A stretch of DNA of 64,000 nucleotides from Halobacillus naozhouensis (GCF_029714185.1 NZ_CP121671.1:3038001-3102000), one strand, 5' to 3'. Positions 49,284 through 59,174 are shown, counted from the stretch's first letter. The notes: generated by a model from the letters alone, not told the origin. Made by a program: numbers and translations.

Positions 49284-50363
49284 ATGCCAGGAAAAGTTAT
49301 TCATTATTTTGCCGGCGATTATACAGCTAAAGGCTTTTATCCTTTATATGATTTTAGTTTTCAGGGACTTGATCAAGTTTTTATGCTCCAGGGCTTACCT
49401 TATACAGGAAAAGTTGACGTGATGAAGAAGTTGCTGAAGGAATGGGAAGAAAAGGATTTCAATGTAGAAGCCATTCACACTTCGACTGACAATCAGGGAT
49501 TGGACGGCATTATTATTCCTCAATTAAAAATAGGAATTTATGGTGCAGAAACCCCATTACTAAACTTCGATTTAGATCATGTCGAGTATATCAATATGAA
49601 TGCAGCGATTAACTTTGATCAATTAAAGGATCAGAAAGACCAGATTTTATCATTAAAAAATAAAATAAAAAAAGCTCGTCTTGAAGCCGTTAATTCATTT
49701 AAAAAAGGGCTTGAGATACATGACGAGTTAGAGGAAATCTACATTGATGAAATGAATTTTGCAAAAGCTGACCAGTTAACAAATGACTTAATTAACCACC
49801 TCTTTACCACTAAAAGCACTTCTGATACCAATCCTGTAGTGAAGCGACGCTTCTTTGGTGCCTCCACTCCAGAAGGGGTAACGGATTATATTCCAAACTT
49901 AACCGAAGATTTAAATAAACGATATTTCATTAAAGGCCGCGCAGGTACAGGCAAGTCTACAATTCTTAAAAAAATAGCTGCTGCCGGTGAAAACCTCGGA
50001 TATGACGTGGAAATTTACCATTGTGGGTTTGATCCTGTCAGTTTAGACATGGTGATTGTTCGCGAATTAGGATTTTGTATTTTTGACAGTACCGATCCAC
50101 ATGAATACTTCCCTGAACGTGAAAGTGATGAAATCGTCGATGTGTACGCCGAAGCCGTTACACCTGGCACTGATGAAAAATATGCGGATGAAATTAGCAA
50201 CCTTACACGTGGGTATAAGTCTTATATGAAGGAAGGAGTCGCTTTCTTGAAGGAAGCAAAACAACACGACGATGAACTTGCCTCTATTTATCAAGATGCT
50301 GTAGACACATCAGTACTAGATAGCCTGTTTGAATCGATTCAAATGGAGATCGGGAAAAAATGA
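49284..50363 (+). CDS. P-loop ATPase-like protein with internal duplication, unknown
   Basis: 359 aa. The C-terminal half has an intact Walker A, IKGRAGTGKSTILKKI (about 215-230), followed by GYDVEIYHCGFDPVSLDMVIVRELGFCIFD. The N-terminal half repeats the same layout with a degenerate loop, LQGLPYTGKVDVMKKL, then FNVEAIHTSTDNQGLDGIIIPQLKIGIY. A helical, charged linker joins the halves. I know such proteins in bacilli only as conserved hypotheticals. Only the second site should bind nucleotide. AAAGGAGTG precedes the ATG; single gene. Confidence 0.82.
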   Translation: MPGKVIHYFAGDYTAKGFYPLYDFSFQGLDQVFMLQGLPYTGKVDVMKKLLKEWEEKDFNVEAIHTSTDNQGLDGIIIPQLKIGIYGAETPLLNFDLDHVEYINMNAAINFDQLKDQKDQILSLKNKIKKARLEAVNSFKKGLEIHDELEEIYIDEMNFAKADQLTNDLINHLFTTKSTSDTNPVVKRRFFGASTPEGVTDYIPNLTEDLNKRYFIKGRAGTGKSTILKKIAAAGENLGYDVEIYHCGFDPVSLDMVIVRELGFCIFDSTDPHEYFPERESDEIVDVYAEAVTPGTDEKYADEISNLTRGYKSYMKEGVAFLKEAKQHDDELASIYQDAVDTSVLDSLFESIQMEIGKK

Positions 50364-50475
50364 AAACTTTAAAATAAAAGTTGATGCTGTAACAAAGAAA
50401 ATGGCCGATATGATCCAATATAGTCGCTTAAAACGGCACTTTTTTAACACCAAGTGGTGACTTTTATAAAACTTG

Positions 50476-50516
50476 AAAACGTGCTAGAACCAATGAGGTT
50501 CTTGCACGTTTTTTTG
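50476..50516 (+). terminator. Terminator of P-loop protein gene
   Basis: AAAACGTGCTAGAACC / GGTTCTTGCACGTTTT with one mismatch, then TTTTTTT. Confidence 0.88.
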
Positions 50517-50631
50517 CCTATTCAACTAAATTTTGTTACTTTTGCAGTAATCGAGTCATTTGACGGTCTGCCAAAGTGTAAATTTGAATAATTTAATTAT
50601 TGAACTAATAAAACAGGAGGTAATTTATGCA

Positions 50632-51048
50632 ATGAAACAGGAAGTTGGCGGTCTAGTCCTAAGACTGACGTTAGGGGTTATTTTCTTTTTTCACGGATTC
50701 GCAAAGTTTCAAGGTGGTATTGAAAATACGGTAGGCATGTTTGCTGATCTAGGCTTACCAGGTTTTCTTGCCTATGTTGTGGCTTTCACAGAACTCATTG
50801 GAGGAGTTGCTTTAATCCTTGGGTTAGGAACACGAATTGTATCCGCACTGCTTGCCATCATTATGGTGGTAGCTATTATTAAAGTAAAGCTGGCAAATGG
50901 ATTACTTGGTGGCGGACAAGCAGCTGGCTTTGAATTTGACCTTGCGCTATTCGCCATGTCTATTTATCTTCTGTTAAATGGTAACAAACTATGGGCAGTC
51001 GATCAGATTTTATCAAGAGAGTCAGACGTACAAAAATCTGCAGCTTAA
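50632..51048 (+). CDS. DoxX-family membrane protein
   Basis: 138 aa, four membrane helices: LRLTLGVIFFFHGFAKFQGG, AYVVAFTELIGGVALILGLGTRI, VVAIIKVKLANG and FDLALFAMSIYLLLNG. DoxX-like proteins are associated with redox stress; the function here is unknown. AGGAGGT is nearer to an ATG at 50627 that stops after two codons (ATGCAATGA); the DoxX ATG overlaps it at 50632, suggesting re-initiation or a mere spacing quirk. Confidence 0.88.
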   Translation: MKQEVGGLVLRLTLGVIFFFHGFAKFQGGIENTVGMFADLGLPGFLAYVVAFTELIGGVALILGLGTRIVSALLAIIMVVAIIKVKLANGLLGGGQAAGFEFDLALFAMSIYLLLNGNKLWAVDQILSRESDVQKSAA

Positions 51049-51126
51049 ATTATCATAGCATTTAGTAAAAATCATGCATTGAGTTACTGACTAGCAGACT
51101 TTTATAAAAACTCGCTTCTTTATCGA

Positions 51127-51164
51127 TATAAAAAGACCGGGGTTTACACCCGGTCTTTTTATAT
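51127..51164. terminator. Bidirectional terminator, doxX / nadA
   Basis: ATATAAAAAGACCGGG / CCCGGTCTTTTTATAT, overlapping the nadA stop codon. Confidence 0.92.
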
Positions 51165-52265
51165 CCTTTCTAGCATGCGCTGAAGTGCCTGTTCAGCATC
51201 TATCGCAATCTCTTTATCTACTTCTATTAAATTAGTTGGCTCTCCTTGCGCGATGGACTCAAGCGACCAGGCCAAATGAGGCAGGTCAATTCGGTTCATG
51301 GTCAAACACGGGCACATGTTAGGATTTAAAGAAATAATGTGCTGGTCCGGATGCTCCTTAATAATTCGATTAACGAGATTCATCTCAGTACCGATCGCCC
51401 ATGAACTGCCTGGTGGTGATTGTTCAATCGTTTTGATGATATGGTTGGTAGAACCAGCATCGTCAGACAACGCTACGACTTCCCGGCGACACTCAGGATG
51501 AACGATAATGTTCATATCAGGATTTTGTTCCCGAACTTGCCATACATTAGCAACCGTGAAGTTTTCATGAACCGAGCAATGACCTTTCCACAAGATGACT
51601 TTGACATCATCGAAATCCCCTTCATAGACTAGCTCTTCTTTTATAGGATCCCACACAGCCATATCATCCAGTGAAATACCGAGATCGTAAGCTGTATTTC
51701 GACCAAGGTGCTGGTCAGGCAAAAACAAGATCCGCTCTTTTTGAGTGAACGCCCATTGAATCATTTGCTTCGCGTTCGATGAGGTAACAGTAGCTCCTCC
51801 GTGTTTTCCAACAAACGCTTTAATCGCAGCCGTTGAATTGACATAAGTTAAAGGAAGAATCGTGTCATCGAAATCCTTCATAAGTCGTTCCCATGCCTTT
51901 TCTGTTTGAGTGAAATTCGCCATATCAGCCATCGTACAGCCTGCCCGCATATCTGGCAGGTACACCTTCTGATCATCTCTTGTCAAAATATCAGCTGTTT
52001 CCGCCATAAAATGAACCCCGCAAAACACGATGGCTTCCGCTTCATGTTGAGATGCCGAAATTTGAGCGAGCTTTAAGGAGTCACCGCGGACATCGGCAAA
52101 TTCTATAACTTCATCTTTTTGATAATGATGTCCAGGTAAAAACAGACGCGTCCCCATTTGCACTTTAACTTGCTGAACACGTTCACTCAGCTCTTTGTTG
52201 TCCATCTCCAAATATCTTTCTGGTATTGTCGGTGATGAACTTTCCAGTGTTTCAAAAATATTCAT
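51159..52265 (-). CDS. nadA: Quinolinate synthase A
   Basis: Condenses iminoaspartate with dihydroxyacetone phosphate to quinolinate; a [4Fe-4S] enzyme. 368 aa, the long bacillar form. The likely cluster cysteines are in FCGVHFMAE, HPECRREV and NPNMCPCLTMN. The start overlaps nadC by 4 nt. The cluster could be supplied by the divergent NifS. Confidence 0.96.
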   Translation of the reverse strand: MNIFETLESSSPTIPERYLEMDNKELSERVQQVKVQMGTRLFLPGHHYQKDEVIEFADVRGDSLKLAQISASQHEAEAIVFCGVHFMAETADILTRDDQKVYLPDMRAGCTMADMANFTQTEKAWERLMKDFDDTILPLTYVNSTAAIKAFVGKHGGATVTSSNAKQMIQWAFTQKERILFLPDQHLGRNTAYDLGISLDDMAVWDPIKEELVYEGDFDDVKVILWKGHCSVHENFTVANVWQVREQNPDMNIIVHPECRREVVALSDDAGSTNHIIKTIEQSPPGSSWAIGTEMNLVNRIIKEHPDQHIISLNPNMCPCLTMNRIDLPHLAWSLESIAQGEPTNLIEVDKEIAIDAEQALQRMLERI

Positions 52266-53116
52266 TGCTCAATCCTCCCCTTATCTGACTCCACATTGAC
52301 GCTTATATCCAGTGCAGGCACAGAATGTGTTAAGCACCCTAACGAAATATAATCAACCCCACAGTCGCTATATCTTGAAAGGTCCTGCACCGCAATCCCC
52401 CCCGAAGACTCTGTCGTAATATGGTCAGGAACAAGCTCTACGAATCTATGAATCTCTTCCACACTGCAATTATCGAACATGATACAATCTGCTCCTGCTT
52501 CGACAGCTTCAAGCACCTGAGACTCCGTTTCGGTCTCAACCTCAATTTTCACCATGTGGCCCGTCTTAGAGCGAACCTTTTCCACTGCCCTGGTAATAGA
52601 TCCTGCAAAACTAATATGGTTGTCTTTAATCATCACCGCATCGTATAAACCGTTTCTATGATTAAATCCGCCGCCAGTTCGAACAGCATATTTTTCGAAC
52701 ATACGAAGGCCGGGTGTCGTCTTTCGTGTATCACAAATCCTCGTATGATCACTATTAAGTCTAGAAACGGCTTCACGTGTAAAGGTAGCAATCCCACTCA
52801 TTCGCTGGATCAGATTCAGGATTACGCGCTCCCCTTTTAATAGACTAGCCCATTTTCCCTGAGCCACGGCGATCGTTTCACCTTTCTTTATCCAGTCACC
52901 CTCTGCTTTCAGTAGATTCACCTTAACCGTTGGGTCCAGTAATCGGTAGCCGGCCAAAATGATAGTCGTTCCACACAGCACTCCTGACTGTTTTGCTTCA
53001 AACACAACGCTTCCTTCATGGCTGTCCTCAAATAAATAATCACTCGTCACATCTTGATCACCTATGTCTTCAATGAAAAAATGCTCCAAGGCCCGTTTAA
53101 GCTTGAACTGATTCAT
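52262..53116 (-). CDS. nadC: Nicotinate-nucleotide pyrophosphorylase (carboxylating)
   Basis: Makes nicotinate mononucleotide from quinolinate and PRPP. 284 aa with RMSGIATFTREAV, CDTRKTTPGLRMFEKYAVRTGGG (family hallmark near 140) and MIKDNH, ESSGGI. Its ATG lies 20 nt inside the end of nadB, and its end overlaps nadA: tightly coupled operon. Confidence 0.96.
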   Translation of the reverse strand: MNQFKLKRALEHFFIEDIGDQDVTSDYLFEDSHEGSVVFEAKQSGVLCGTTIILAGYRLLDPTVKVNLLKAEGDWIKKGETIAVAQGKWASLLKGERVILNLIQRMSGIATFTREAVSRLNSDHTRICDTRKTTPGLRMFEKYAVRTGGGFNHRNGLYDAVMIKDNHISFAGSITRAVEKVRSKTGHMVKIEVETETESQVLEAVEAGADCIMFDNCSVEEIHRFVELVPDHITTESSGGIAVQDLSRYSDCGVDYISLGCLTHSVPALDISVNVESDKGRIEQ

Positions 53117-54659
53117 TTGCGATCCTCTTTTCTAATGTCTTTGTTAGATGATGTTTCTCCCATGCCTTATTTTCAATTGGAAAATCGCTTCTGTAATGAC
53201 CTCCTCGACTCTCCGTGCGTTCTAAAGCAGCTGTAGTAATCAGCCAGGAAGTTTGCAGCATGGAAACGACCTCCCATTGAGTTTTAGTAAGATGACTGAA
53301 ATCGGCTGCCACCCACTTATCAATCTCAAACGAATCAATCCAACTGAGTTGATCCTTAAGAGAGTCTTCGTTACGAACAATCCCCACCCGGTTCATCATT
53401 GTTCTCTGAATCTCTTCCTTCACAGGCAGCTTCAGGGGAGGTGGGCTTGAAGGATCAGCTGGCGTTGGTATTCCTGGAAAAAAAGGAAGCCGGTCCTGTA
53501 CCGACAAATGCTGAGCTAACCGTCGCCCATACACTAACCCTTCCAGCAAAGAATTACTGGCCAGGCGATTAGCTCCATGTACTCCCGTGCAAGCCACCTC
53601 CCCGATCGCATAGAGACCAGGAACATTCGTTCTGCCTACATGGTCCGTTTCCACACCACCCATCAGAAAGTGACATCCTGGAGCAACAGGTATTTTCTCT
53701 TTCACCCCAAATTGGGTACACAATCTTGCTGCCGATGGAAACTTTCGGTCAAAATTAGCAATAGATGAAACATCTAAATAAACCGGACGGCCCTTCTCTA
53801 TCGAATTAAAAATGGTTTGGGCGACGATATGTCTGGGCGCCAAATCACGAGAAGGGTGAACACCGTCCATCAAATAGCTGCCCCCTTCATCCACCAGCCG
53901 CGCCCCTGCTCCGCGAACAGCTTCCGAAATCAACCCCTGTGCTTTTCCATCATTGAACAGCAGTGTAGGATGGAATTGCACGTATTCCATATCCTTCACT
54001 GTAGCTCCCGCCCAGTAGGCTAACGCAATCCCGTCTCCTGTCACCTCTTGGGCATTTGACGTAAATGAATAAAGCTGACCACAGCCTCCTGTTGCCAAAA
54101 CCACATGGGGAGCCAGGATGTTGTACACGTCTCCGCCCTTCGATTTACTTCTCACTCCGTAACAAGAACCATCCTTCTGAATGAGCAGCTCATATACCGA
54201 TTCCTCTTCAAATATTTGAATATTAGACCGCAAATTTTTTACCAGACTCTCAACAATCTTACGCCCTGTCTGATCACCGCCACCATGAATAATTCGAGCA
54301 TGGCGATGTGCTCCTTCTCTTCCCAGTTGAAGGTTTCCTTCCTCGTCATAGTCAAACTGACATTTCCAGTACATTAACTCTTGAATGATACCTGGTGCTT
54401 CTTCAGTAAGTTGCCAGACAGCCCGGTGACTATTCACATTTCTTCCCGCTTCAATTGTATCTTGATAATGCGAAGCAGGATGATCGTTCTCTCCTAGTGC
54501 AGCCGCAATCCCTCCTTGAGCCAAGAAAGAATTACTTTGCTGCATTTTTGACTTTGTGAGAATAATCACATGCGAGTGCCTGGAAATATGTACGGCAAGC
54601 TGCAAGGCGGCGATCCCGCTTCCTACAATGATGACATCCGCTTTCCGCAAATCATCCAT
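53097..54659 (-). CDS. nadB: L-aspartate oxidase
   Basis: FAD enzyme oxidising aspartate to iminoaspartate, first step of NAD synthesis. 520 aa with the FAD motif ADVIIVGSGIAALQLA, NSFLAQGGIAAALG, VQFHPTLLF and RGAGARLVDEGG. Start uncertain: ATG 54659 (MDDLRKADVI) abuts AAGGAG with no spacer, while a TTG three codons on would have proper spacing. Shares its promoter region with nifS. Confidence 0.95.
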   Translation of the reverse strand: MDDLRKADVIIVGSGIAALQLAVHISRHSHVIILTKSKMQQSNSFLAQGGIAAALGENDHPASHYQDTIEAGRNVNSHRAVWQLTEEAPGIIQELMYWKCQFDYDEEGNLQLGREGAHRHARIIHGGGDQTGRKIVESLVKNLRSNIQIFEEESVYELLIQKDGSCYGVRSKSKGGDVYNILAPHVVLATGGCGQLYSFTSNAQEVTGDGIALAYWAGATVKDMEYVQFHPTLLFNDGKAQGLISEAVRGAGARLVDEGGSYLMDGVHPSRDLAPRHIVAQTIFNSIEKGRPVYLDVSSIANFDRKFPSAARLCTQFGVKEKIPVAPGCHFLMGGVETDHVGRTNVPGLYAIGEVACTGVHGANRLASNSLLEGLVYGRRLAQHLSVQDRLPFFPGIPTPADPSSPPPLKLPVKEEIQRTMMNRVGIVRNEDSLKDQLSWIDSFEIDKWVAADFSHLTKTQWEVVSMLQTSWLITTAALERTESRGGHYRSDFPIENKAWEKHHLTKTLEKRIANESVQA

Positions 54660-54669
54660 CTCCTTATTT

Positions 54670-54707
54670 ACATATGTATTGACACATATCTTTACATATA
54701 TTTTAAT
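54670..54707 (+). promoter_or_regulatory. nifS promoter and ACATAT repeats (possible NiaR site)
   Basis: TTGACA (54679-54684), 17-bp spacer, TTTAAT (54702-54707). ACATAT occurs at 54670, 54684 and 54694 within and beside it. In bacilli the nadB-nifS interval is controlled by the nicotinate-sensing repressor NiaR; these repeats may be its site. Confidence 0.55.
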
Positions 54708-54743
54708 GGAATACAAGGGATTTGTTAAGGGGGATCATCAATT

Positions 54744-55916
54744 ATGAAGTATTTTGACTATGCAGCCACTTGCCCAATGAACGAGGAAGCTTTACAAACC
54801 TACATAAAAGCTTCTCAAGAATACTTCGGCAATACCCGCAGTGTTCATGATGCAGGATCAAAAGCTGATGGATTAGCAGAACATTGTCGAAAAAGGTTAG
54901 CGGAATTATTGAATGTTCGTGCGGAGGGAATTACCTTTACGAGCGGTGGTACAGAAAGTAACCTGTTAGCTTTATACGCTCTCGCCCATGCCGAGAGGGG
55001 CAAGCATATAGTAATCTCTGCAGGTGAACACTCCTCGATTCATAACATAACGGCAAAGCTGGTTGAGGAAGAAGGATACGAAGTCAGTAAAGTGGGATTG
55101 ACTAAGGAAGGAGCAATAGATGTACAAGAACTAGAGCAGGTGGTCCGAAAAGACACCGTATTCGTCTCAATCCAGCACGTTAATTCGGATATCGGAACGA
55201 TCCAGCCGCTTGAATCTATTTCTGAGATTTGCAAGGAAAATCGAGTGTTCTTGCATAGTGATTGTGTGCAATCTTTTGGAAAAATAGATCTTAGTCAAGT
55301 CGCTTCATTAGTCGATAGTTTTTCGATTTCCAGCCATAAAATCTACGGCCCAAAAGGTGTGGGTGCTTTGTACATACGTCCTTCCATTTCGTTCACTCCT
55401 TTTTTGCCGGACGTGTCTCACGAGAGCGGCGTCCGACAGGGTACCCTGAACACTCCAGGTATTGCAGCTTTCACAACATCCGCAGAAATAAGTGTCACGA
55501 ATATGGAGAACAATCAGCAGCAAATCACGACATTAAAGAAGGAGTTTTTAAATGCCTTAGATGATATGGGGGATTCTGTAAAAGTGGTAGGTTCAGGGTT
55601 GGAGTCCTCTGTCCCAGTAGTCGGTCTTTGCATCCAGGAAACCGACGGTCAACACGTGATGCTCGAGGGAAATAGGCGTGGTTACTTTTTTTCAACAGGA
55701 AGCGCATGTCAAGTAGGAAACAACGGCGCTCCGAAAACATTGCTGTCGATGGGGGTTACTGAAGAGGAAGCGAAAACTTTCATACGGATATCGTTTGGCG
55801 TTGATCAATCAGTGGATGATGCGATCGGACTGGCGAATTGTCTTAAGGAAGTGATCGCGAGCGGAAGAAAGTTGTATGAGAATGATGCGGTTTGTGGAGA
55901 TAACGACCTAGCGTAA
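54744..55916 (+). CDS. nifS: Cysteine desulfurase NifS (NAD operon type)
   Basis: 390 aa PLP enzyme. TFTSGGTESNLLALYAL, HSDCVQSFGKIDL, the PLP lysine in SISSHKIYGPKGVGALY, and the active-site Cys in FSTGSACQVGNNG. Divergent from nadB, as in B. subtilis, where NifS matures the NadA cluster. Starts with GGGGGATC close to the ATG. Confidence 0.95.
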   Translation: MKYFDYAATCPMNEEALQTYIKASQEYFGNTRSVHDAGSKADGLAEHCRKRLAELLNVRAEGITFTSGGTESNLLALYALAHAERGKHIVISAGEHSSIHNITAKLVEEEGYEVSKVGLTKEGAIDVQELEQVVRKDTVFVSIQHVNSDIGTIQPLESISEICKENRVFLHSDCVQSFGKIDLSQVASLVDSFSISSHKIYGPKGVGALYIRPSISFTPFLPDVSHESGVRQGTLNTPGIAAFTTSAEISVTNMENNQQQITTLKKEFLNALDDMGDSVKVVGSGLESSVPVVGLCIQETDGQHVMLEGNRRGYFFSTGSACQVGNNGAPKTLLSMGVTEEEAKTFIRISFGVDQSVDDAIGLANCLKEVIASGRKLYENDAVCGDNDLA

Positions 55917-55946
55917 GTTTCGATTTGAATGTTGATTTTCTAGACT

Positions 55947-55985
55947 GAAAGCCCTCGCACATAAGTTTATGCGAGGGCTTTCTAC
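55947..55985. terminator. Bidirectional terminator, nifS / melA
   Basis: GAAAGCCCTCGCA / TGCGAGGGCTTTC, 13 bp. Confidence 0.92.
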
Positions 55986-55990
55986 ATTCT

Positions 55991-57310
55991 TTATACCAAA
56001 GTTTTTTCCTGTTGAAAATTCGGCAGCATTTCGCCGTGGGCCTCAATAAGGTCATCACAGAGGGAGACGATATCATCGATAGATAACTCCGAAGCTGTGT
56101 GTGGGTCGAGCATTGCAGCATGATAAATATGTTCCCGATTTCCAGTCATTGCAGCTTCTATCGTTAACAGCTGGGTGTTAATATTGGTTCGATTTAAGGC
56201 GGCCAACTGTTCGGGAAGATCTCCCACATAACATGGATTCACTCCGTTTCGATCAACAAGACACGGCACTTCGACAACGGAATTTGCAGGTAAATTACTG
56301 ATTAACCCTCCTGTGTTAAGTACATTGCCGTGAATTCTAAACGGTTTATCTGTTTCCATAGCCTCAATAATATAAGAAGCATACTCGTGAGTGCGTTCAT
56401 GGGTGAGATTTTGATTGTTAACAACATCTTCCCTCATTTTCTCCCATTTCTCAATTTGTTCTTCACAACGGCGTGGATATTCATCAAGAGGAATATTGAA
56501 CTTCTTAATTAGGTCAGGGTAATTGTTTTTTATAAAATACGGATGATATTCCGCATTATGCTCTGATGATTCCGTTACATAATATCCAAATCGATTCATT
56601 AATTCAAAACGAATCATATCTTCGTGTTTTTCTTGTTGTTTAGCCACTGCACGTTTTTTAATTTCCGGATACAAATCTCTCCCATCCTTAGACACCTCAA
56701 GCAGCCAGGCAAGGTGATTAATTCCGGCGATCTTCCATTGAACTCCTTCCGTATCCATGTTAAGAGACTTAAACAGATCTGGAATGGCAGCTTGGACACT
56801 GTGGCACAACCCTACTGTTTTAATACCTGTATACCGCAGCATCGCACCTGTTAACGAAGCCATTGGGTTTGTGTAATTTAAGAACCACGCATCCGGGCAA
56901 ACTTCCTTCATGTCTTTTGCGAAATCCAGCATAACAGGGATGGTACGAAGTGATCGGAAAATTCCGCCTACCCCAACTGTGTCACCGATTGTTTGACGAA
57001 GGCCGTATTTTTTCGGAATCTCAAAGTCGATCACAGTACTAGGCTTATACCCTCCGACTTGAATGGCATTCACGACATATTTCGCGTCTCTTAACGCCTC
57101 TTTACGATCCGTATAGGATTTCACAGTAACATCGCTGCCAAGACTCTTCTTCAAGTTATTCAACATATTCTCGGAATCTTTTAATCGTTGTAGGTCAATA
57201 TCATAGAGAGCAAATTCAAACCCTTGAATACTTGGTGTTAACATGCAATCTCCTAGAACATTTTTTGCAAAAATTGTACTCCCTGCACCTAGAAATGTAA
57301 TTTTCGACAT
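55991..57310 (-). CDS. melA: GH4 alpha-galactosidase (MelA-type)
   Basis: 439 aa, NAD- and Mn-dependent glycosidase of family GH4. GAGSTIFAKNVLGDC binds NAD; NYTNPMASLTGAML, GLCHSVQ (metal-binding Cys) and GINHLAWLLE (metal-binding His) are typical. CHSVQ favours alpha-galactosidase over 6-phosphoglucosidases, and the ABC importer upstream (rather than a PTS) agrees. It hydrolyses melibiose-type alpha-galactosides in the cytoplasm. Last gene of the operon. Confidence 0.9.
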   Translation of the reverse strand: MSKITFLGAGSTIFAKNVLGDCMLTPSIQGFEFALYDIDLQRLKDSENMLNNLKKSLGSDVTVKSYTDRKEALRDAKYVVNAIQVGGYKPSTVIDFEIPKKYGLRQTIGDTVGVGGIFRSLRTIPVMLDFAKDMKEVCPDAWFLNYTNPMASLTGAMLRYTGIKTVGLCHSVQAAIPDLFKSLNMDTEGVQWKIAGINHLAWLLEVSKDGRDLYPEIKKRAVAKQQEKHEDMIRFELMNRFGYYVTESSEHNAEYHPYFIKNNYPDLIKKFNIPLDEYPRRCEEQIEKWEKMREDVVNNQNLTHERTHEYASYIIEAMETDKPFRIHGNVLNTGGLISNLPANSVVEVPCLVDRNGVNPCYVGDLPEQLAALNRTNINTQLLTIEAAMTGNREHIYHAAMLDPHTASELSIDDIVSLCDDLIEAHGEMLPNFQQEKTLV

Positions 57311-57339
57311 AAACACTCTCCTAACTATATAAAAAGTTG

Positions 57340-58173
57340 TTATCCTTTAACAGATCCTGAAGATAGACCTGCCACAAAGTATTTTTGTAAAAAGAGAAAC
57401 AGAATCGTCATCGGCAGCATTGACATAATGGCGGCCGCTGCGACTAAGTTAAGATTGCTTTGATTCTGTCCAAAAAAGCTTGCTAAAGCAACTGTTAATG
57501 TTTGAACACTTTCATCTTGCAGGAAGAATATCGCAAATTGATAGTCATTCCAGATAAATACACAGGAAATGATTAATACGGTCGCAGTAATCGGTTTTAA
57601 CAACGGAAAAACTACTTTAAAGAATATCTTTAATGTACTTGCACCGTCGATTTTCGCCGCTTCCTCAAGCTCTTTAGGAATAGTAGAGCGAATAAACCCG
57701 GCATAAAGGAAAATCGTTAACGGCAAGAATGCTGCCATATTGTTTAGAATTGCTATCTCATGTGTATTCATCATTCCCATATCGACGACCATTTTGTACA
57801 AAGGAACGAGTGCTGTTAGTGGGGGAACGATCATGATGGCAATAAACAAAAAGTAGACGAATTTGTTCAATCGTGTATTCATTCTTGCTAACGGGTAGGC
57901 TGCTAGTGATCCGAACACAATCAATAACAGGGCTGCACCTGCTGTAATAATGGTTGTGTTAATAAACGCATTGCCCAGGCTTGCTTGTTCCCATGCTTTC
58001 ATAAAATTTTCAATATGAATCGAGCTTGGCAGTACCCATTTAGAACTGAAATCATTGCTAGCTTTCAGCGATGTTGTAATTAATATATAAAAGGGGATGA
58101 GATGAAACAACGTTACGATAAGGGCCACGACTGTGAAAAATCTTCTGGATTTTTTCTCCTTATTCTTCATCAA
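57340..58173 (-). CDS. ABC sugar importer permease (MalG type), galactoside operon
   Basis: 277 aa, six helices, EAA loop IPKELEEAAKIDGASTLKIF. Overlaps the MalF-type gene by 4 nt; ends 29 nt before melA. Confidence 0.92.
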   Translation of the reverse strand: MMKNKEKKSRRFFTVVALIVTLFHLIPFYILITTSLKASNDFSSKWVLPSSIHIENFMKAWEQASLGNAFINTTIITAGAALLLIVFGSLAAYPLARMNTRLNKFVYFLFIAIMIVPPLTALVPLYKMVVDMGMMNTHEIAILNNMAAFLPLTIFLYAGFIRSTIPKELEEAAKIDGASTLKIFFKVVFPLLKPITATVLIISCVFIWNDYQFAIFFLQDESVQTLTVALASFFGQNQSNLNLVAAAAIMSMLPMTILFLFLQKYFVAGLSSGSVKG

Positions 58174-59102
58174 GCATCAACCTCCTTGCGTTTAAAGTAA
58201 ACTAGAGCAAGCAGGCTGAAGACTAAAGTAATAAACGCCATTAACACACCTTGTGTGGCTGCGTAGCCCGCATCTTGTCTGCTGAAATATAAGGAATACA
58301 TAAATGTTGACATCGACTGCGAAGCATTGCCTGGCCCCCCACCAGTAAGAGCAAGAATAACATCAAATAGTTTCAACCCTCCAATGATATTGAGTATCAC
58401 ATTAATGGTGATGGCGGGCATTAATAAAGGCAGCGTAATATTTTTAAACTTCTGGAACGCCGAAGCACCATCGTTCACAGCAGCTTCGTAATAATCTTTC
58501 GATATGCTTTGCAAACCTGCCAGATAGATAATCATCGCTATACCTACAAATTGATAGGTATTCACAAAAACAATAATCCACGTATTTACGTCAGGGTTGC
58601 CTAATGCATTGATTTTCTCGAAACCAAATAACATCAACACATCGTTCAATGCTCCTCCCTGATAAGCAAAAAAGAAATACCAAATATATCCCATCACAAG
58701 TGGACTGATAATGACAGGAAGGTAAATAATTGTTCGGGTTAATGACTTTAATCGAATGCTTTTATTAAGCAACAGGGCATATAAAAGCCCGATCACATTT
58801 TGAAAAATTGTACTTCCGATTCCATAAAGTAAAGTGTTTTTTACCACCAGCCATGTATTAGGATCCAGGAACATACGCTTATATTGCTCAAGACCTACCC
58901 AATTTTTAGTTTGAGAAAATCCATTCCAATCTGTGAAAGAAATACGGATTCCATTTAAAAAAGGGTAGATGATAAACACACTGACTACGACTAAGGCCGG
59001 AAGATACATCCACCAAAGGGATCTTTGCCGCCGTTTTTTCCGGGGCTTGGCCTCCTCTTGCCGAGCAATAGCACGTTGTGATTTATTGACCATTTCACTC
59101 AT
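58170..59102 (-). CDS. ABC sugar importer permease (MalF type), galactoside operon
   Basis: 310 aa with a long basic N-terminal tail (ARQEEAKPRKKRRQRS) before six helices. EAA loop ISKDYYEAAVNDGASAFQKF. ATG 59102 (MSEMVNKSQ) follows AGGAGTG by 8 nt. No ATPase is encoded, so MsmX-type sharing is likely. Confidence 0.92.
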   Translation of the reverse strand: MSEMVNKSQRAIARQEEAKPRKKRRQRSLWWMYLPALVVVSVFIIYPFLNGIRISFTDWNGFSQTKNWVGLEQYKRMFLDPNTWLVVKNTLLYGIGSTIFQNVIGLLYALLLNKSIRLKSLTRTIIYLPVIISPLVMGYIWYFFFAYQGGALNDVLMLFGFEKINALGNPDVNTWIIVFVNTYQFVGIAMIIYLAGLQSISKDYYEAAVNDGASAFQKFKNITLPLLMPAITINVILNIIGGLKLFDVILALTGGGPGNASQSMSTFMYSLYFSRQDAGYAATQGVLMAFITLVFSLLALVYFKRKEVDA

Positions 59103-59174
59103 ATTAGAAACACTCCTATAAGCTTGGTTTACTGAATTTAGCAAGTGAGATACCACTGCACTTTCCTTATCAGG

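Noticed and set aside
49102..49422. 106-codon plus-strand ORF overlapping the P-loop gene start
   Set aside because: No ribosome site; overlaps a well-supported gene in another frame.
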